Part shown: positions 1 to 8,430 of the stretch, one piece after another
Position numbering within the stretch: position 1 is the stretch's first letter
Layout of the letters: each line of letters begins with the position of its first letter
DNA from: Oceanospirillaceae bacterium
GTDB taxonomy: Bacteria > Pseudomonadota > Gammaproteobacteria > Pseudomonadales > Balneatricaceae
NCBI GenBank assembly: GCA_013215445.1
Contig: JABSRA010000009.1
Location: forward strand, 32,702-96,701
Reading direction: 5' to 3'
DNA length: 64,000 nt
Notes under the pieces: generated by a model
The model's input: the letters and a program-made list of their open reading frames with translations, nothing else
Database searches by the model: none
What the model was told of the DNA's origin: nothing
Made by a program: the position numbers and the translations under genes

Positions 1-975
1 ATCGATGCCCGTATCTGCATGCTTGTCAACAAAAGCAGCTGAAGACTTACGCGCAGGTCCGTATGAAATATACTTTGACTGATCAGCAAGGCGCTGAGTG
101 TCTGTGGCAAATTTGATATATGCCTTCATCTCATCGGTTAGCTTGCCTTTTGGCACTACCCAACCGTCAATTTCAGCAACTTGTCCATCCCAAATAATAG
201 TGAACGGCTGCTTCTCATTGACTTGTGCGCCGAAGAAACGACCGTTGTAGCCACTGGCAATACTGACTTCTTTATCGGAAAGTAGCTGTGGTGGCTGTGC
301 GCCTGCCTCCCACCAGATGACAGAATCTTTAATGGTATCTAACTTTTTAAAGGCCAGCGCAATACCTTCTTCTGTGTCTAATAAATCGTATACTTTATCA
401 GGTGCTACACCCCAAGCCATCAGTGCCCACTCTAAGTTACCGGCAGGAATTTTCTCTAGAGCACGCTTACCAGGGAATTTTTCTAGATCGAAAACATCGG
501 CAATAGTCGAAGGTTTCTCACCCGGAAACATTTCATCGTTGAACGCGAACAGTGTTGCGTAATAAATCTGTGGGATAAAGCAGCCATTTAAACCGCCCAA
601 GAAATCTGCACTCGCCGGCGTTCCATCGGGTGCTGCAGCGAGGATTTCATCGTAGTTAATTTCTTCTACTAAACCTTCGTCACAGGCAATCATTGCATCG
701 CCTTCCAAGATATCAACCAGATCCCAAGTAACGTTATTTGCTTCTACTTGCGAGCGTATGCCGGCCAGAGCAGTACCTGACTTATCTTCGTGTAAGAACT
801 TGGTGCCGGTCTTCGCTGTGTAGGGCTCACTGTAAGCGCGCTGTTGACTCTTAGTATAAGCGCCACCCCAAGATACGACGGTGAAGGTTTCTTCAGCTTG
901 GGCAATACTACCCAAAGAGACCGCGGCAATCGCTGTTGCGATAATTGAAAGTTTCAGTAATTTCTTCATTTTCAT
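1..975 (-). CDS. ABC transporter periplasmic substrate-binding protein, polyamine type (partial)
   Basis: Binds solute in the periplasm for an ABC importer whose ATPase is the upstream gene. The C-terminus runs off the window. Translation gives a 27-residue signal peptide (hydrophobic core, cleavage after AQA) followed by FTVVSWGGAY, typical of PotD/PotF-like family 1 binding proteins, and 325 codons stay open to the edge. AGGA lies 4 nt before the ATG at 975; a second in-frame ATG at 969 has 10-nt spacing and is an equally good start. It follows the ATPase gene by 84 bp on the same strand, so they are probably co-transcribed, with permeases expected beyond the edge. The substrate is not shown by sequence; polyamines, betaines or creatine are all possible given the creatinase gene upstream. 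Confidence 0.85.
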   Translation of the reverse strand, partial: MKMKKLLKLSIIATAIAAVSLGSIAQAEETFTVVSWGGAYTKSQQRAYSEPYTAKTGTKFLHEDKSGTALAGIRSQVEANNVTWDLVDILEGDAMIACDEGLVEEINYDEILAAAPDGTPASADFLGGLNGCFIPQIYYATLFAFNDEMFPGEKPSTIADVFDLEKFPGKRALEKIPAGNLEWALMAWGVAPDKVYDLLDTEEGIALAFKKLDTIKDSVIWWEAGAQPPQLLSDKEVSIASGYNGRFFGAQVNEKQPFTIIWDGQVAEIDGWVVPKGKLTDEMKAYIKFATDTQRLADQSKYISYGPARKSSAAFVDKHADTGID

Positions 976-1059
976 CTTTTCCTATTTTTATTAATCTTTA
1001 AGGTTAATATTCGATAGTTTTTTGATTTATGTCTTCATTTTCAATTTTTAAAGAAGTAG

Positions 1060-2154
1060 TTACGCATCGAGAGCCCGACAATCATCGGTGTCCCAACCGA
1101 TAGTGATTTTCTCGCCGCGCTGCATATGTTGCTGATTATGCGTATTGGGGACTTTGATAATAAAGTCGGTATGGCCTGAAATCGATACTCTAGTGCGCGT
1201 GTGATCGCCGTGATAAATAAGCTCTTCTACAGTGGCCTCACAGTTGTTCGGACACACACCTGCAGCGGGATTTACCAGCACTCGTTCTGGACGTAACGAA
1301 AGGGTAGTGGTATCGCCAACTTTATCTACATTAATTTTTTTCGCCTGTACGATACCGCCACCACCGGACAATTCAACACGGCAAGTATCGCCTTCAATGG
1401 CAATCACTTTACCCATTAGTCGGTTATTTTCACCGATAAAGTTAGCCACAAAGGCGTTACAGGGTTGGTCGTATAATGCATGGGGGGTGGCTAGTTGCTG
1501 CACGATGCCATCGTCAAAAACCGCGATGCGATCTGACATCGTCAGTGCTTCTACCTGATCGTGGGTAACGTACAACATGGTGACCCCAAGATCTTCGTGG
1601 ATATGTTTGATCTCGTATTGCATCTCTTCGCGTAGATTTTTATCTAGGGCGCCTAGCGGTTCATCCATCAATACTAATTTAGGTTCAAATACCAACGCTC
1701 TAGCTACTGCCACGCGTTGCTGTTGGCCACCTGAGAGTTGCGCCGGACGCCGATTGGCAAAATTATCCAAGCGCACCATTTTTAAGGCGTGATTCACTTT
1801 ATCGGTGATTTCAGATTTACCCATTTTGCGGACTTGCAGGGGAAAGGCTAAATTTTCGGCAACGCTCATATGCGGGAATAGTGCGTAGTTTTGGAACACC
1901 ATGCCAATATCACGTTTGTGCGGGGCGACATTATTGATGGATTGACCATCGAGGATAATCTCACCACTGGTGGCGGTTTCAAAGCCCGCCAGCATCATAA
2001 GGCAGGTCGTTTTACCGGATCCTGAAGGACCTAACATGGTTAAGAATTCCCCTCGCACCATGTCGACATTAAAATCTTTTACGACTAGATGGACTCCATC
2101 ATAACTCTTTTGCACATTCTTAAACTGCACCAAAAAATCCGAATTTGAATCCAT
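1060..2154 (-). CDS. ABC transporter ATP-binding protein, PotA-like
   Basis: Cytoplasmic ATPase subunit that powers import with the binding protein downstream. 364 aa, usual for PotA/MalK-type subunits. Walker A GPSGSGKTT at 42-50, signature LSGGQ at 140-144, Walker B ending MDE near 165, H-loop His198, then a C-terminal TOBE-type domain. A longer reading frame opens at 2169, but GGAG sits 6 nt before the ATG at 2154, giving MDSNSDFLVQ as the likely N-terminus. About 760 bp of hairpin-rich DNA separates it from creatinase on the same strand. Assignment to the polyamine/opine family is firm; the substrate is not known. Confidence 0.9.
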   Translation of the reverse strand: MDSNSDFLVQFKNVQKSYDGVHLVVKDFNVDMVRGEFLTMLGPSGSGKTTCLMMLAGFETATSGEIILDGQSINNVAPHKRDIGMVFQNYALFPHMSVAENLAFPLQVRKMGKSEITDKVNHALKMVRLDNFANRRPAQLSGGQQQRVAVARALVFEPKLVLMDEPLGALDKNLREEMQYEIKHIHEDLGVTMLYVTHDQVEALTMSDRIAVFDDGIVQQLATPHALYDQPCNAFVANFIGENNRLMGKVIAIEGDTCRVELSGGGGIVQAKKINVDKVGDTTTLSLRPERVLVNPAAGVCPNNCEATVEELIYHGDHTRTRVSISGHTDFIIKVPNTHNQQHMQRGEKITIGWDTDDCRALDA

Positions 2155-2915
2155 ACATATCTCCATCATATTTTTATTTTTCTAGTTAAAATAATATTAG
2201 CATATGCTTATAATTTTTATAACCAGTTGTCGTTTTTGGTTTAAACATTGAGCAATTGTTATAGCCTAAATATTAAATCAGTATTTAATATTCGAATATT
2301 CAAAATTTTTATTCAACCATAACAAGTATTTATCAGACAAGCTTACATTGCAATGCTGTTATTCACCAAATATATTCCACTTAAAGAGATATTAACTAAT
2401 AATGACCCGTATCGCTAAACGACTGTCGTGGTAAATAGATTCCATGTCAGAGCAGACGACTCTGCTTTAAAACCGACGCTACTCTGGCTAAATATTATTG
2501 TAAATATCAAGACAAACCACTGCTACTGATGCCTCTAAACCCATTTTCTAGATAGTTTTAAATAGTTGTTATGGCCTGAAAGCGACTCATTATATGTCTA
2601 AAAAGTTAGCGGTAGTAAATTCAAAACAATACAAATCAGCCGTTATCGTTTGATCAAGGCAACCTATTTGCAGCTCCCTGCCACTTTGTAAAATGCTATA
2701 AATCCACCAATCCTCATTAGTTTTTACAACTAATCTAAAAAAAATTAGCCAATTCACCTGATATTATTTCATTTACAGAGAATTGTTCTGCTCTTAATCT
2801 AGATGCGAACACCTCCAGTTTTTTCTCCTGGACGGGTTCGCATACTCCTTAAAGGTCAACTTTTGACCATCTACAATATAGATGATAAATACCAATTTTG
2901 TGCAAAATACTGGAT
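2155..2915. other. Long intergenic region between creatinase and the PotA-like gene
   Basis: 761 bp with no convincing long gene. It holds a perfect 10-bp palindrome (AGCATATGCT, 2199-2208) about 45 bp before the ATPase start, AT-rich promoter-like DNA around 2190-2330, a stretch at 2549-2595 that resembles 12402-12447, a 7-bp stem with 5-nt loop at about 2719-2737, and three hairpins at 2803-2884 described separately. Confidence 0.6.
2799..2884 (-). ncRNA. Three-hairpin candidate leader or 3' UTR element with a 14-codon ORF
   Basis: Read on the minus strand, three stems follow each other: CATCTA/TAGATG with 5-nt loop (2868-2884), GGTCAA/TTGACC with 3-nt loop (2854-2868), and an imperfect stem whose outer 8 bp ATGCGAAC/GTTCGCAT are perfect (2803-2843). 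The third hairpin contains AAGGAG, T, ATG and a 14-codon ORF (MRTRPGEKTGGVRI, stop TAG at 2799). The AAGGAG-ATG spacing of 1 nt is too short for efficient initiation, so the ORF may be fortuitous. It lies 32 nt after the creatinase stop and 645 nt before the PotA-like start. I match it to no known riboswitch class. Confidence 0.4.
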
Positions 2916-4124
2916 TTAGCCAATAATTAAATGCTCAGGTCCATAGGGGAACTCAGTAATATTTTCATTGCCCTGTGCAGTGATCACTAAAATATCATGT
3001 TCTCTATAACCACCCGCCCCCGGTAAATGGTTCGGGATGGTAATCATAGGCTCCATAGAAACCACCATTCCCGGCACCAATACTGTGTCACAGTCCTCAC
3101 GTAATTCAAGACCAGCCTCTCGTCCGTAATAATGACCTAACACGCCAAAAGAATGACCGTAGCCAAAGGAGCGATACTGCAGCAAATCATATTCCGCGTA
3201 GAGTTGATTAAGCTCTTTTGCTATCTCCGAGCATTTATTCCCCGCCACCAACAGCGCCTGACCGCGCTCGTGTACTAAGACGTTTATTTCCCATAGGCGC
3301 AACTGCTCATCCGTGACGTGTCCGGCAAACAAGGTGCGCTCTAACGCCACATAATAACCGGCGACCATCGGGAAACAGTTGAGCGAGAGAATATCGCCCG
3401 CTGCAATTATTTTAGAAGTGACGGGATTATGCGCGCCATCTGTATTCAGCCCCGACTGAAACCACGTCCAAGTGTCCAATAACTCGGTATTTGGCCATGT
3501 TTTTGCTATTGCTCGCACCATAGTTGCCGTTGAATGTAAGGCGACTTCTACTTCACTGACCCCCACTTTTGCTGCCTCGACACACGCGGCACCCCCTATA
3601 TCAGCGATGCGGGTCATTTTTTTAATATGGGCGATTTCCTCTGCAGATTTGATCATCCGCAAGCCCATCGCGGCACTGGCTATATCAACAAACTCAATAG
3701 CGGGAAACGCCTGTTTAAGCTTGCTTAATTGATCGAGAGTGCAGTGATCAAATTCAATCCCTAAACGCTTTACGTTTTTCGTCAGCTGTTTGATTGCGCA
3801 AAAATAATTATCTTTATGCCAATCTGTATAGGTTATATTGTCGCCTCGGGTGCGCCGCCAAGGCTGCCCTCCATCAATGCCTGCACTGACACTGGTGACA
3901 TTGTCATGGTCTATCACCAAGGCGTAATTTCGTCCAAAATAGCAGTATAAAAAATCGGCGTAATAACAGATATTGTGGTAGGAACTAAACAGCACCGCGT
4001 CTATTTGCTGGGTGCTCATATAGGCTCTAATGGCAGCGTGTCTGCTGTTGAATTCGCGCTTGGAAAATGTCCCGGCTGCCTTATCCCCGTTATCGGCGAA
4101 ACTTTGTAACGTTGGCATTTGCAT
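2916..4124 (-). CDS. Creatinase (creatine amidinohydrolase)
   Basis: Hydrolyses creatine to sarcosine and urea in the cytoplasm (EC 3.5.3.3). The 402-aa product follows Pseudomonas putida creatinase along its whole length as I recall it: the N-terminal MQMP, the stretch around SSYHNICYYADFLYC, DGGQPWRR, GLNTDGAHNP and EPGMVVSMEPM. The histidine of DGAHNP is residue 232, the same number as the catalytic His232 of the P. putida enzyme. It has the M24 pita-bread fold but lacks the metal ligands of the related peptidases. GGAG lies 6 nt before the ATG at 4124; a longer frame from TTG at 4136 is not needed. A LysR gene is divergent, and a polyamine-type importer lies downstream on the same strand and may supply substrate. 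Confidence 0.93.
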   Translation of the reverse strand: MQMPTLQSFADNGDKAAGTFSKREFNSRHAAIRAYMSTQQIDAVLFSSYHNICYYADFLYCYFGRNYALVIDHDNVTSVSAGIDGGQPWRRTRGDNITYTDWHKDNYFCAIKQLTKNVKRLGIEFDHCTLDQLSKLKQAFPAIEFVDIASAAMGLRMIKSAEEIAHIKKMTRIADIGGAACVEAAKVGVSEVEVALHSTATMVRAIAKTWPNTELLDTWTWFQSGLNTDGAHNPVTSKIIAAGDILSLNCFPMVAGYYVALERTLFAGHVTDEQLRLWEINVLVHERGQALLVAGNKCSEIAKELNQLYAEYDLLQYRSFGYGHSFGVLGHYYGREAGLELREDCDTVLVPGMVVSMEPMITIPNHLPGAGGYREHDILVITAQGNENITEFPYGPEHLIIG

Positions 4125-4264
4125 AATGATCTCCAATGACTGATAAATTTAGTCTATTTAAACCTGCCATTGGCCCGAGAGCAAACGAGTGATTTTCAAC
4201 CATTCGTTGAATTTTTCTCATCGAAAGATTAAACTAAAACTCGGTCATAATTTGTTGAGGGACT
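4125..4264. promoter_or_regulatory. Divergent promoter region, creatinase / LysR
   Basis: 140 bp between divergent starts. ATTC-GTT-GAAT at 4202-4212 is a short interrupted dyad of the size LysR proteins bind, roughly midway between the genes. No functional data; offered as the likely operator zone. Confidence 0.35.
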
Positions 4265-5140
4265 ATGCATAACTTACCGTTTAAAGCGCTGTACACCTTC
4301 AGTATTGTCGCTCGCTACAATAACTTTCAAGATGCCGCCAGTAGGTTGTTTATCACCCCCTCTGCCGTTAGTCATCAAATTAAGAATTTAGAGCGGCATC
4401 TAGGGTGTGCGCTGTTTCTTAGAAAAGGTAATCAATTGCAAATACTGCCACAGGCGGAGCAGTTAGTCAGAGTGCTAAACCTGTCATTCTCAGAGATTAA
4501 TACAGCCTGTAGCGCGCTACAAACTCCAGCCATCCCGCAAAAATTGGTGATTGCGGCTATTCCCTCAGTTGCGACCTGCTGGTTGATACCTAACCTGAAA
4601 TATTTTCAACGATCTTTCCCGGCAATCGACTTGCATATCACCTATGCCATGCACGGCACCTCGCTCGACTTCAATGATATCGACATCGCTTTTGTCTATG
4701 CAAAAACACCACTAAACCTGCCCGGTATTACCACCCAATTATTTCGCAGCGCTAAGAGTTATCCAGTGTGCAGTAGCGAATTTTATAACAGCCAATTAGC
4801 CAACCCGCTAGATTTTTCCAAGGGACCGCTGTTACAAGATTCAAATATGAGTGACGGCTGGCCACAATGGTTTAAAAAAGCGGATATCCACGCGCCAAAC
4901 TGTCATTTGGGATTAGCCTTTGATGATTTTAATTTGCTGCGTGCTGCAGCGCTCTCAGGGCAGGGAGTCGCCCTGTGTGCCAGGGCATTAATTGAAGATG
5001 ATCTTAAAGCTAAACGCTTGGTGCAGCTCAGTGATATCGCGCTGGATAATGAGGGAGGTTATTATTTATTACATAAACAGCAGAGCTCTGCTGAACGCAT
5101 ACAGCAGAGTCAAGCGTTCATAGACTGGGCCCTCACTTGA
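4265..5140 (+). CDS. LysR-family transcriptional regulator (GcvA-like)
   Basis: DNA-binding regulator, 291 aa, a normal LysR length. The N-terminal winged helix-turn-helix spans about residues 5-64 (LYTFSIVARYNNFQDAASRL, then TPSAVSHQIKNLE), followed by a LysR effector-binding domain. The opening PFKALYTF and the domain style fit the GcvA/AmpR branch. GAGGG precedes the ATG by 3 nt. Its divergence from creatinase across 140 bp makes it the probable creatine-responsive regulator; that is inference from position. The stop codon is followed immediately by a repeat remnant. Confidence 0.88.
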   Translation: MHNLPFKALYTFSIVARYNNFQDAASRLFITPSAVSHQIKNLERHLGCALFLRKGNQLQILPQAEQLVRVLNLSFSEINTACSALQTPAIPQKLVIAAIPSVATCWLIPNLKYFQRSFPAIDLHITYAMHGTSLDFNDIDIAFVYAKTPLNLPGITTQLFRSAKSYPVCSSEFYNSQLANPLDFSKGPLLQDSNMSDGWPQWFKKADIHAPNCHLGLAFDDFNLLRAAALSGQGVALCARALIEDDLKAKRLVQLSDIALDNEGGYYLLHKQQSSAERIQQSQAFIDWALT

Positions 5141-5175
5141 ACCTAAATTCGGCAGTTGAATCACCGAATCTAGGT
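5141..5175. repeat. MITE-like remnant: two terminal repeats joined
   Basis: ACCTAAATTCGG (5141-5152) and CCGAATCTAGGT (5164-5175) are 12-bp inverted arms with one mismatch around an 11-nt centre. The 24 bases from 5141 are the exact reverse complement of the right end of the element at 9952-10114, so this looks like an internally deleted copy. It begins directly after the LysR stop codon. Confidence 0.6.
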
Positions 5176-5197
5176 TGAACAGGTCTGGTAAAGCCCG

Positions 5198-5550
5198 CTA
5201 CACCGGCCAGCCTGAAGCGATTAACTTGATACCATAATTAACAACATGCTCAAAATAATCTTCATGAACAATGTTTGATTAATTTTCTTCTGGATCACTA
5301 GTCCCAGTTTAACCCCCAGCCAAGCGACCGGTGCTAACATCGCGCCAATCATCAGATTATCGGTATTGATCTGTCCTAGCACCATATAGGGTATAGTTGT
5401 AGCAACTTTACCGCGACTAAATAACACGCGACAGTTGCCATAACATATTCCTTGTTGAGCTTCAGTGGCAGCAGGTAAAAGTTGAGCGGCTTGCCACCCG
5501 CATGGGCGACGCTACCCTCTGTTCGAAAAACGCTAGCACAGAGCCTTCAG
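5198..5550 (-). pseudogene. TauE/SafE transporter fragment (pseudogene)
   Basis: Remnant of a sulfite exporter TauE/SafE family membrane protein. From about 5200 to 5395 it is nearly identical, by eye, to 12560-12765, the C-terminal part of the intact gene at 12564-13307 (shared peptide YMVLGQINTDNL and onward). From about 5395 to 5550 the match continues only weakly (LPPHAG-region and GTSL-like sites still recognisable as DNA). A lost base near 5232 shifts the frame at the C-terminus, and the N-terminal half is absent. No start codon or ribosome binding site fits. The sharp change in similarity suggests gene conversion or a second recombination with the intact copy. Confidence 0.75.
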
Positions 5551-5569
5551 TTCACCACCCATAGACAAT

Positions 5570-6538
5570 TTAAGTCGGTACTGTGACCGCTGAAAAATAG
5601 CTTTTTCGCACTGCCTGTGCCGCATTTTTGAGCAGCATAGTGACGAATAGTTTCTCGACTTCGCTGAGCGGTACATTTTGCGGAGTGACTAAATAAACAT
5701 CATTTACCGGTAACTGCTGATAGGGGGGCAGCTGAAATAAGACCCCCTGCTCCACATAGGGCCTTGCCCCCTCATAAGTGAGAGCGCCAAAACCGACCCC
5801 AGCGATGATCAAACGACGCACCTCCTCTTCATTTGAGGAAACAGCCACCAATTTACCCCAGTACTGTTGATCTTCCCGCAGTTTCGCCAGTTCATTAAGC
5901 CCCTCGCCGGGCTGATCGCTCTCGAATGAGATATAAGACAGACCACTGAGATCCCCTAAATCCAAATTCGCCTCACCGTAAAGTGAGTGTCCGCGGGCAC
6001 AGTAAAATCCCATCTGTTCATAGCCTAATAAATCGAACCGCAACCCAGTTTGCGCCGTTTTTTTATTACTTAACCCTATATGTACTTTATCCGCGGCCAC
6101 CGCACTGACTATGTCGGCACTAGGATGCGTATTTATGCTGATGAGTACCTTTGGGTAGCACTGATGAAACTCGCCCAAGGTGCGATCAAAGGCAAGATTG
6201 TGGATGTGGCTGGCAATTTGCATATTGACTTCCCCCTGCACAGAACCCTCAGCCGCTGCGAATTGTTCTGCTAAGTGCGAGATTATCATACTGGCAGATG
6301 AGGCGTATTCGTACACTCGTAATCCCTGGTAGGTAAGAGAGAACATCCCTTTTCTGCGCAGGATCAACTGGGTACCCAACTGCTCTTCAAGCCTCTTAAG
6401 GGCATTGCTGACACTGGGCTGAGCCAGTGACAGTTTTCTCGCTGCCCCGGTGATGCTGCTCTCGTTGACAATTATGATGAAGGTATGCAGCAGATTCCAA
6501 TCAAGATTTCGCAACAATCGTTCTCGGGAAGTTAACAT
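5570..6538 (-). CDS. LysR-family transcriptional regulator, possible D-glutamate regulator
   Basis: 322-aa LysR protein. The helix-turn-helix lies at about residues 14-75 (NLLHTFIIIVNESSITGAAR, then AQPSVSNALKRLE), then an effector domain. AGGAAAA precedes the ATG. It is divergent from the amino-acid importer and dgcNA. Two related dyads in the shared intergenic region have LysR geometry, one near each gene. In the described marine D-glutamate pathway a regulator named DgcR activates dgcN and dgcA; this gene is placed for that role, but I cannot show orthology. Confidence 0.87.
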   Translation of the reverse strand: MLTSRERLLRNLDWNLLHTFIIIVNESSITGAARKLSLAQPSVSNALKRLEEQLGTQLILRRKGMFSLTYQGLRVYEYASSASMIISHLAEQFAAAEGSVQGEVNMQIASHIHNLAFDRTLGEFHQCYPKVLISINTHPSADIVSAVAADKVHIGLSNKKTAQTGLRFDLLGYEQMGFYCARGHSLYGEANLDLGDLSGLSYISFESDQPGEGLNELAKLREDQQYWGKLVAVSSNEEEVRRLIIAGVGFGALTYEGARPYVEQGVLFQLPPYQQLPVNDVYLVTPQNVPLSEVEKLFVTMLLKNAAQAVRKSYFSAVTVPT

Positions 6539-6853
6539 CTTATTTTCCTTGTGAAATTTTCACTTCTATCTAGCAACACATAGCCAATGGCTATGAATAT
6601 CATAATAATTATAAATTTGCCAGATGTGAATATTTTCGGCACAGTCTTGTCATGCAACTGCATAAGCGTCTGCCAGATTTAACGCTAATCGATTGCAAAC
6701 ATTCAGATTTTGGCCGTATTTTCCGCTATTTCTCATTAATAACGGGCTATCCGAAGCCTGCTTTAACTCGCTCCGATCGGTCAAATCCGCCAGACTTCTA
6801 GCCATAAATGGCTACACGGCCCATCAAGTCAGACCTATAAGGAAAATAATAAA
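6539..6853. promoter_or_regulatory. Divergent control region with two LysR-type dyads
   Basis: CATAGCC-AAT-GGCTATG (6579-6595) is a perfect 7-bp dyad containing T-N11-A, 43 bp before the LysR start. TAGCCAT-AA-ATGGCTA (6799-6814) is a second perfect 7-bp dyad with the same TAGCC/GGCTA core, 39 bp before the binding-protein start. The paired, related sites flank both promoters, as expected for a LysR regulator that controls itself and the importer operon. Confidence 0.55.
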
Positions 6854-7639
6854 ATGAACAAACATATCTCTGCACTGGCCCTATCCCTGCTTCTCAGTGT
6901 TATTCCCTTCAGCGGCGTCAATGCCGCAGAGAAGACGATCCGCATTGGCACTGAGGGTGCCTACCCGCCGTTTAATTTTTTTAATGCCGACGGCAAACTC
7001 GCCGGCTTCGACGTTGAGCTGGCACAAGCACTGTGCGACAAAATGCAGACCAAATGCACATTCGTCGCTCAAGATTGGGACGGGATTATCCCCGCTCTAT
7101 TAGCTGGCAAATACGATGTAATTGTCGCTTCGATGTTTATCACCGAAAAACGCAAACTAAAAGTCGACTTTAGTGACCCCTACCAAAAATCAGCGATGAC
7201 CTTTGTCATAGGTAAAGACTCTACATTAACGGATTTTTCCCCTGAGGGCATGGACGGAAAAATTATCGGCGCTCAAGGGTCCACCACTCAAGGAGATTTT
7301 CTGAATGCGCTCTACCCCAATTCAGATATCAGGCTCTATCCAACCCAAGATGCAGTCAATTTAGATTTGATCTCGGGGCGTATCGATGCCCAGGTAGGTG
7401 ACATGATTCCGATGTTGGATTGGACCAAAAAATCTACGGACGGCAACTGTTGTACTCTGGCGGGAGAACCTATCACCGATCCTAAATATGTAGGTGATGG
7501 AGTCGGTATGGCACTGCGCCAGGAGGACGATGAACTGCGCTTAAAGCTCAACGAAGCACTGGCAGCAGTGATCGCCGACGGCACTTATAAAAAGATCAAC
7601 GATAAGTTCTTTTCCGTTAACATCCTGACGTTACAATAA
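6854..7639 (+). CDS. Polar amino-acid ABC transporter, periplasmic binding protein
   Basis: Captures a polar or charged amino acid in the periplasm (HisJ/ArgT/ArtJ type, family 3). 261 aa, of which about 24 are a signal peptide cleaved after NAA. Family motifs follow: IGTEGAYPPFNF, then GFDVELAQALC, then DWDGIIPALLAGKYDVIVASM. AAGGAAAAT precedes the ATG. It is first in an importer operon and is separated from the permease by a strong hairpin. Given dgcN and dgcA downstream, D-glutamate or a related acidic amino acid is a plausible ligand, but the sequence best resembles basic amino-acid binders, so the ligand is open. Confidence 0.9.
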   Translation: MNKHISALALSLLLSVIPFSGVNAAEKTIRIGTEGAYPPFNFFNADGKLAGFDVELAQALCDKMQTKCTFVAQDWDGIIPALLAGKYDVIVASMFITEKRKLKVDFSDPYQKSAMTFVIGKDSTLTDFSPEGMDGKIIGAQGSTTQGDFLNALYPNSDIRLYPTQDAVNLDLISGRIDAQVGDMIPMLDWTKKSTDGNCCTLAGEPITDPKYVGDGVGMALRQEDDELRLKLNEALAAVIADGTYKKINDKFFSVNILTLQ

Positions 7640-7650
7640 GTCACAGGGCT

Positions 7651-7672
7651 GAGGCTGGGCTATCCCAGCCTC
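7651..7672 (+). terminator. Intercistronic hairpin between binding protein and permease
   Basis: GAGGCTGGG-CTAT-CCCAGCCTC is a perfect 9-bp, GC-rich stem with a 4-nt loop, 11 bp after the binding-protein stop and 28 bp before the permease start. There is no long U tract. In amino-acid importer operons such hairpins often protect or partly terminate the message so that more binding protein than permease is made. Confidence 0.6.
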
Positions 7673-7700
7673 GATAGTCTTTGCGATCTGAGGTTGCCCT

Positions 7701-8414
7701 ATGCAGTGGTATGAATATCTTAGCTATGGTAGTACCGGCTGGGGAGATGAATTACTCAGTGGTCTAGTTATTACATTATCTCTGGCGGCTGTCACTCTAC
7801 CGCTTGGACTGGCCTTGGGGCTAGCAGTGGCGGCAGCGTCAGTTTCAAGTAGTAAAGCTGCCCGTTGGGGAGCACTAGGATTTACCACCGTGATTCGCGG
7901 GCTGCCTGAACTGCTATCGCTATTTTTAATTTACCACGGGGTGGGAATGTTAATAAATAACACCCTAAAATGGCTCAACCCCGAGGCCGACTTCTTCGAG
8001 TTAAGCCCTTTTGTAGCCGGTGTTATCGCACTCGGATTAGTCTTTGCAGGTTATGCAGCCGAGGTATTACGCGGTGCTTGGCAAGCCTTAGATCGCGGAC
8101 AGAGCGAAGCTGGCTTGTCCATAGGAATGAGCAAGCTGCAGGTCTTTTTCCATATCGAACGGCCGCAAATACTCCGCTTAGCACTGCCTGGACTAGGTAA
8201 TTTGTGGATCAATTTAATCAAAGATACCGCGCTGGTCTCAGTGATTGCGCTCAGTGATTTAATGCGCATGGCCAATATTGCGGTTGGCTCAACTAAAAAA
8301 CCGTTTTTGTTCTTTCTGACGGTCTGCCTAATGTACTGGGTAATCTGTATAGGCTGTGAATTCTGTATTGCCAAAATGGAACGGCGCGCTAATCGTGGCA
8401 TCCGTACTTTATAA
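7701..8414 (+). CDS. Polar amino-acid ABC transporter permease (HisQ-like)
   Basis: Inner-membrane permease half, 237 aa, about five hydrophobic segments. The cytoplasmic EAA loop is visible as EAGLSIGMSKLQVFFHIERP near residues 137-156. GAGG precedes the ATG by 7 nt. It pairs with the following permease (16 bp apart) and ATPase as a heterodimeric HisQMP-type channel. Specificity is set mostly by the binding protein upstream. Confidence 0.9.
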   Translation: MQWYEYLSYGSTGWGDELLSGLVITLSLAAVTLPLGLALGLAVAAASVSSSKAARWGALGFTTVIRGLPELLSLFLIYHGVGMLINNTLKWLNPEADFFELSPFVAGVIALGLVFAGYAAEVLRGAWQALDRGQSEAGLSIGMSKLQVFFHIERPQILRLALPGLGNLWINLIKDTALVSVIALSDLMRMANIAVGSTKKPFLFFLTVCLMYWVICIGCEFCIAKMERRANRGIRTL

Positions 8415-8430
8415 GTGAGAGTGATTTTTT

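Noticed and set aside
2799..2884. Known riboswitch (glycine, guanidine, SAM, THF)
   Set aside because: Stems and loops do not match the consensus cores I know; only a general hairpin-rich region can be stated.
5221..5427. Short functional TauE-like gene
   Set aside because: Lacks the N-terminal half and a start region; frame is broken against the intact copy.
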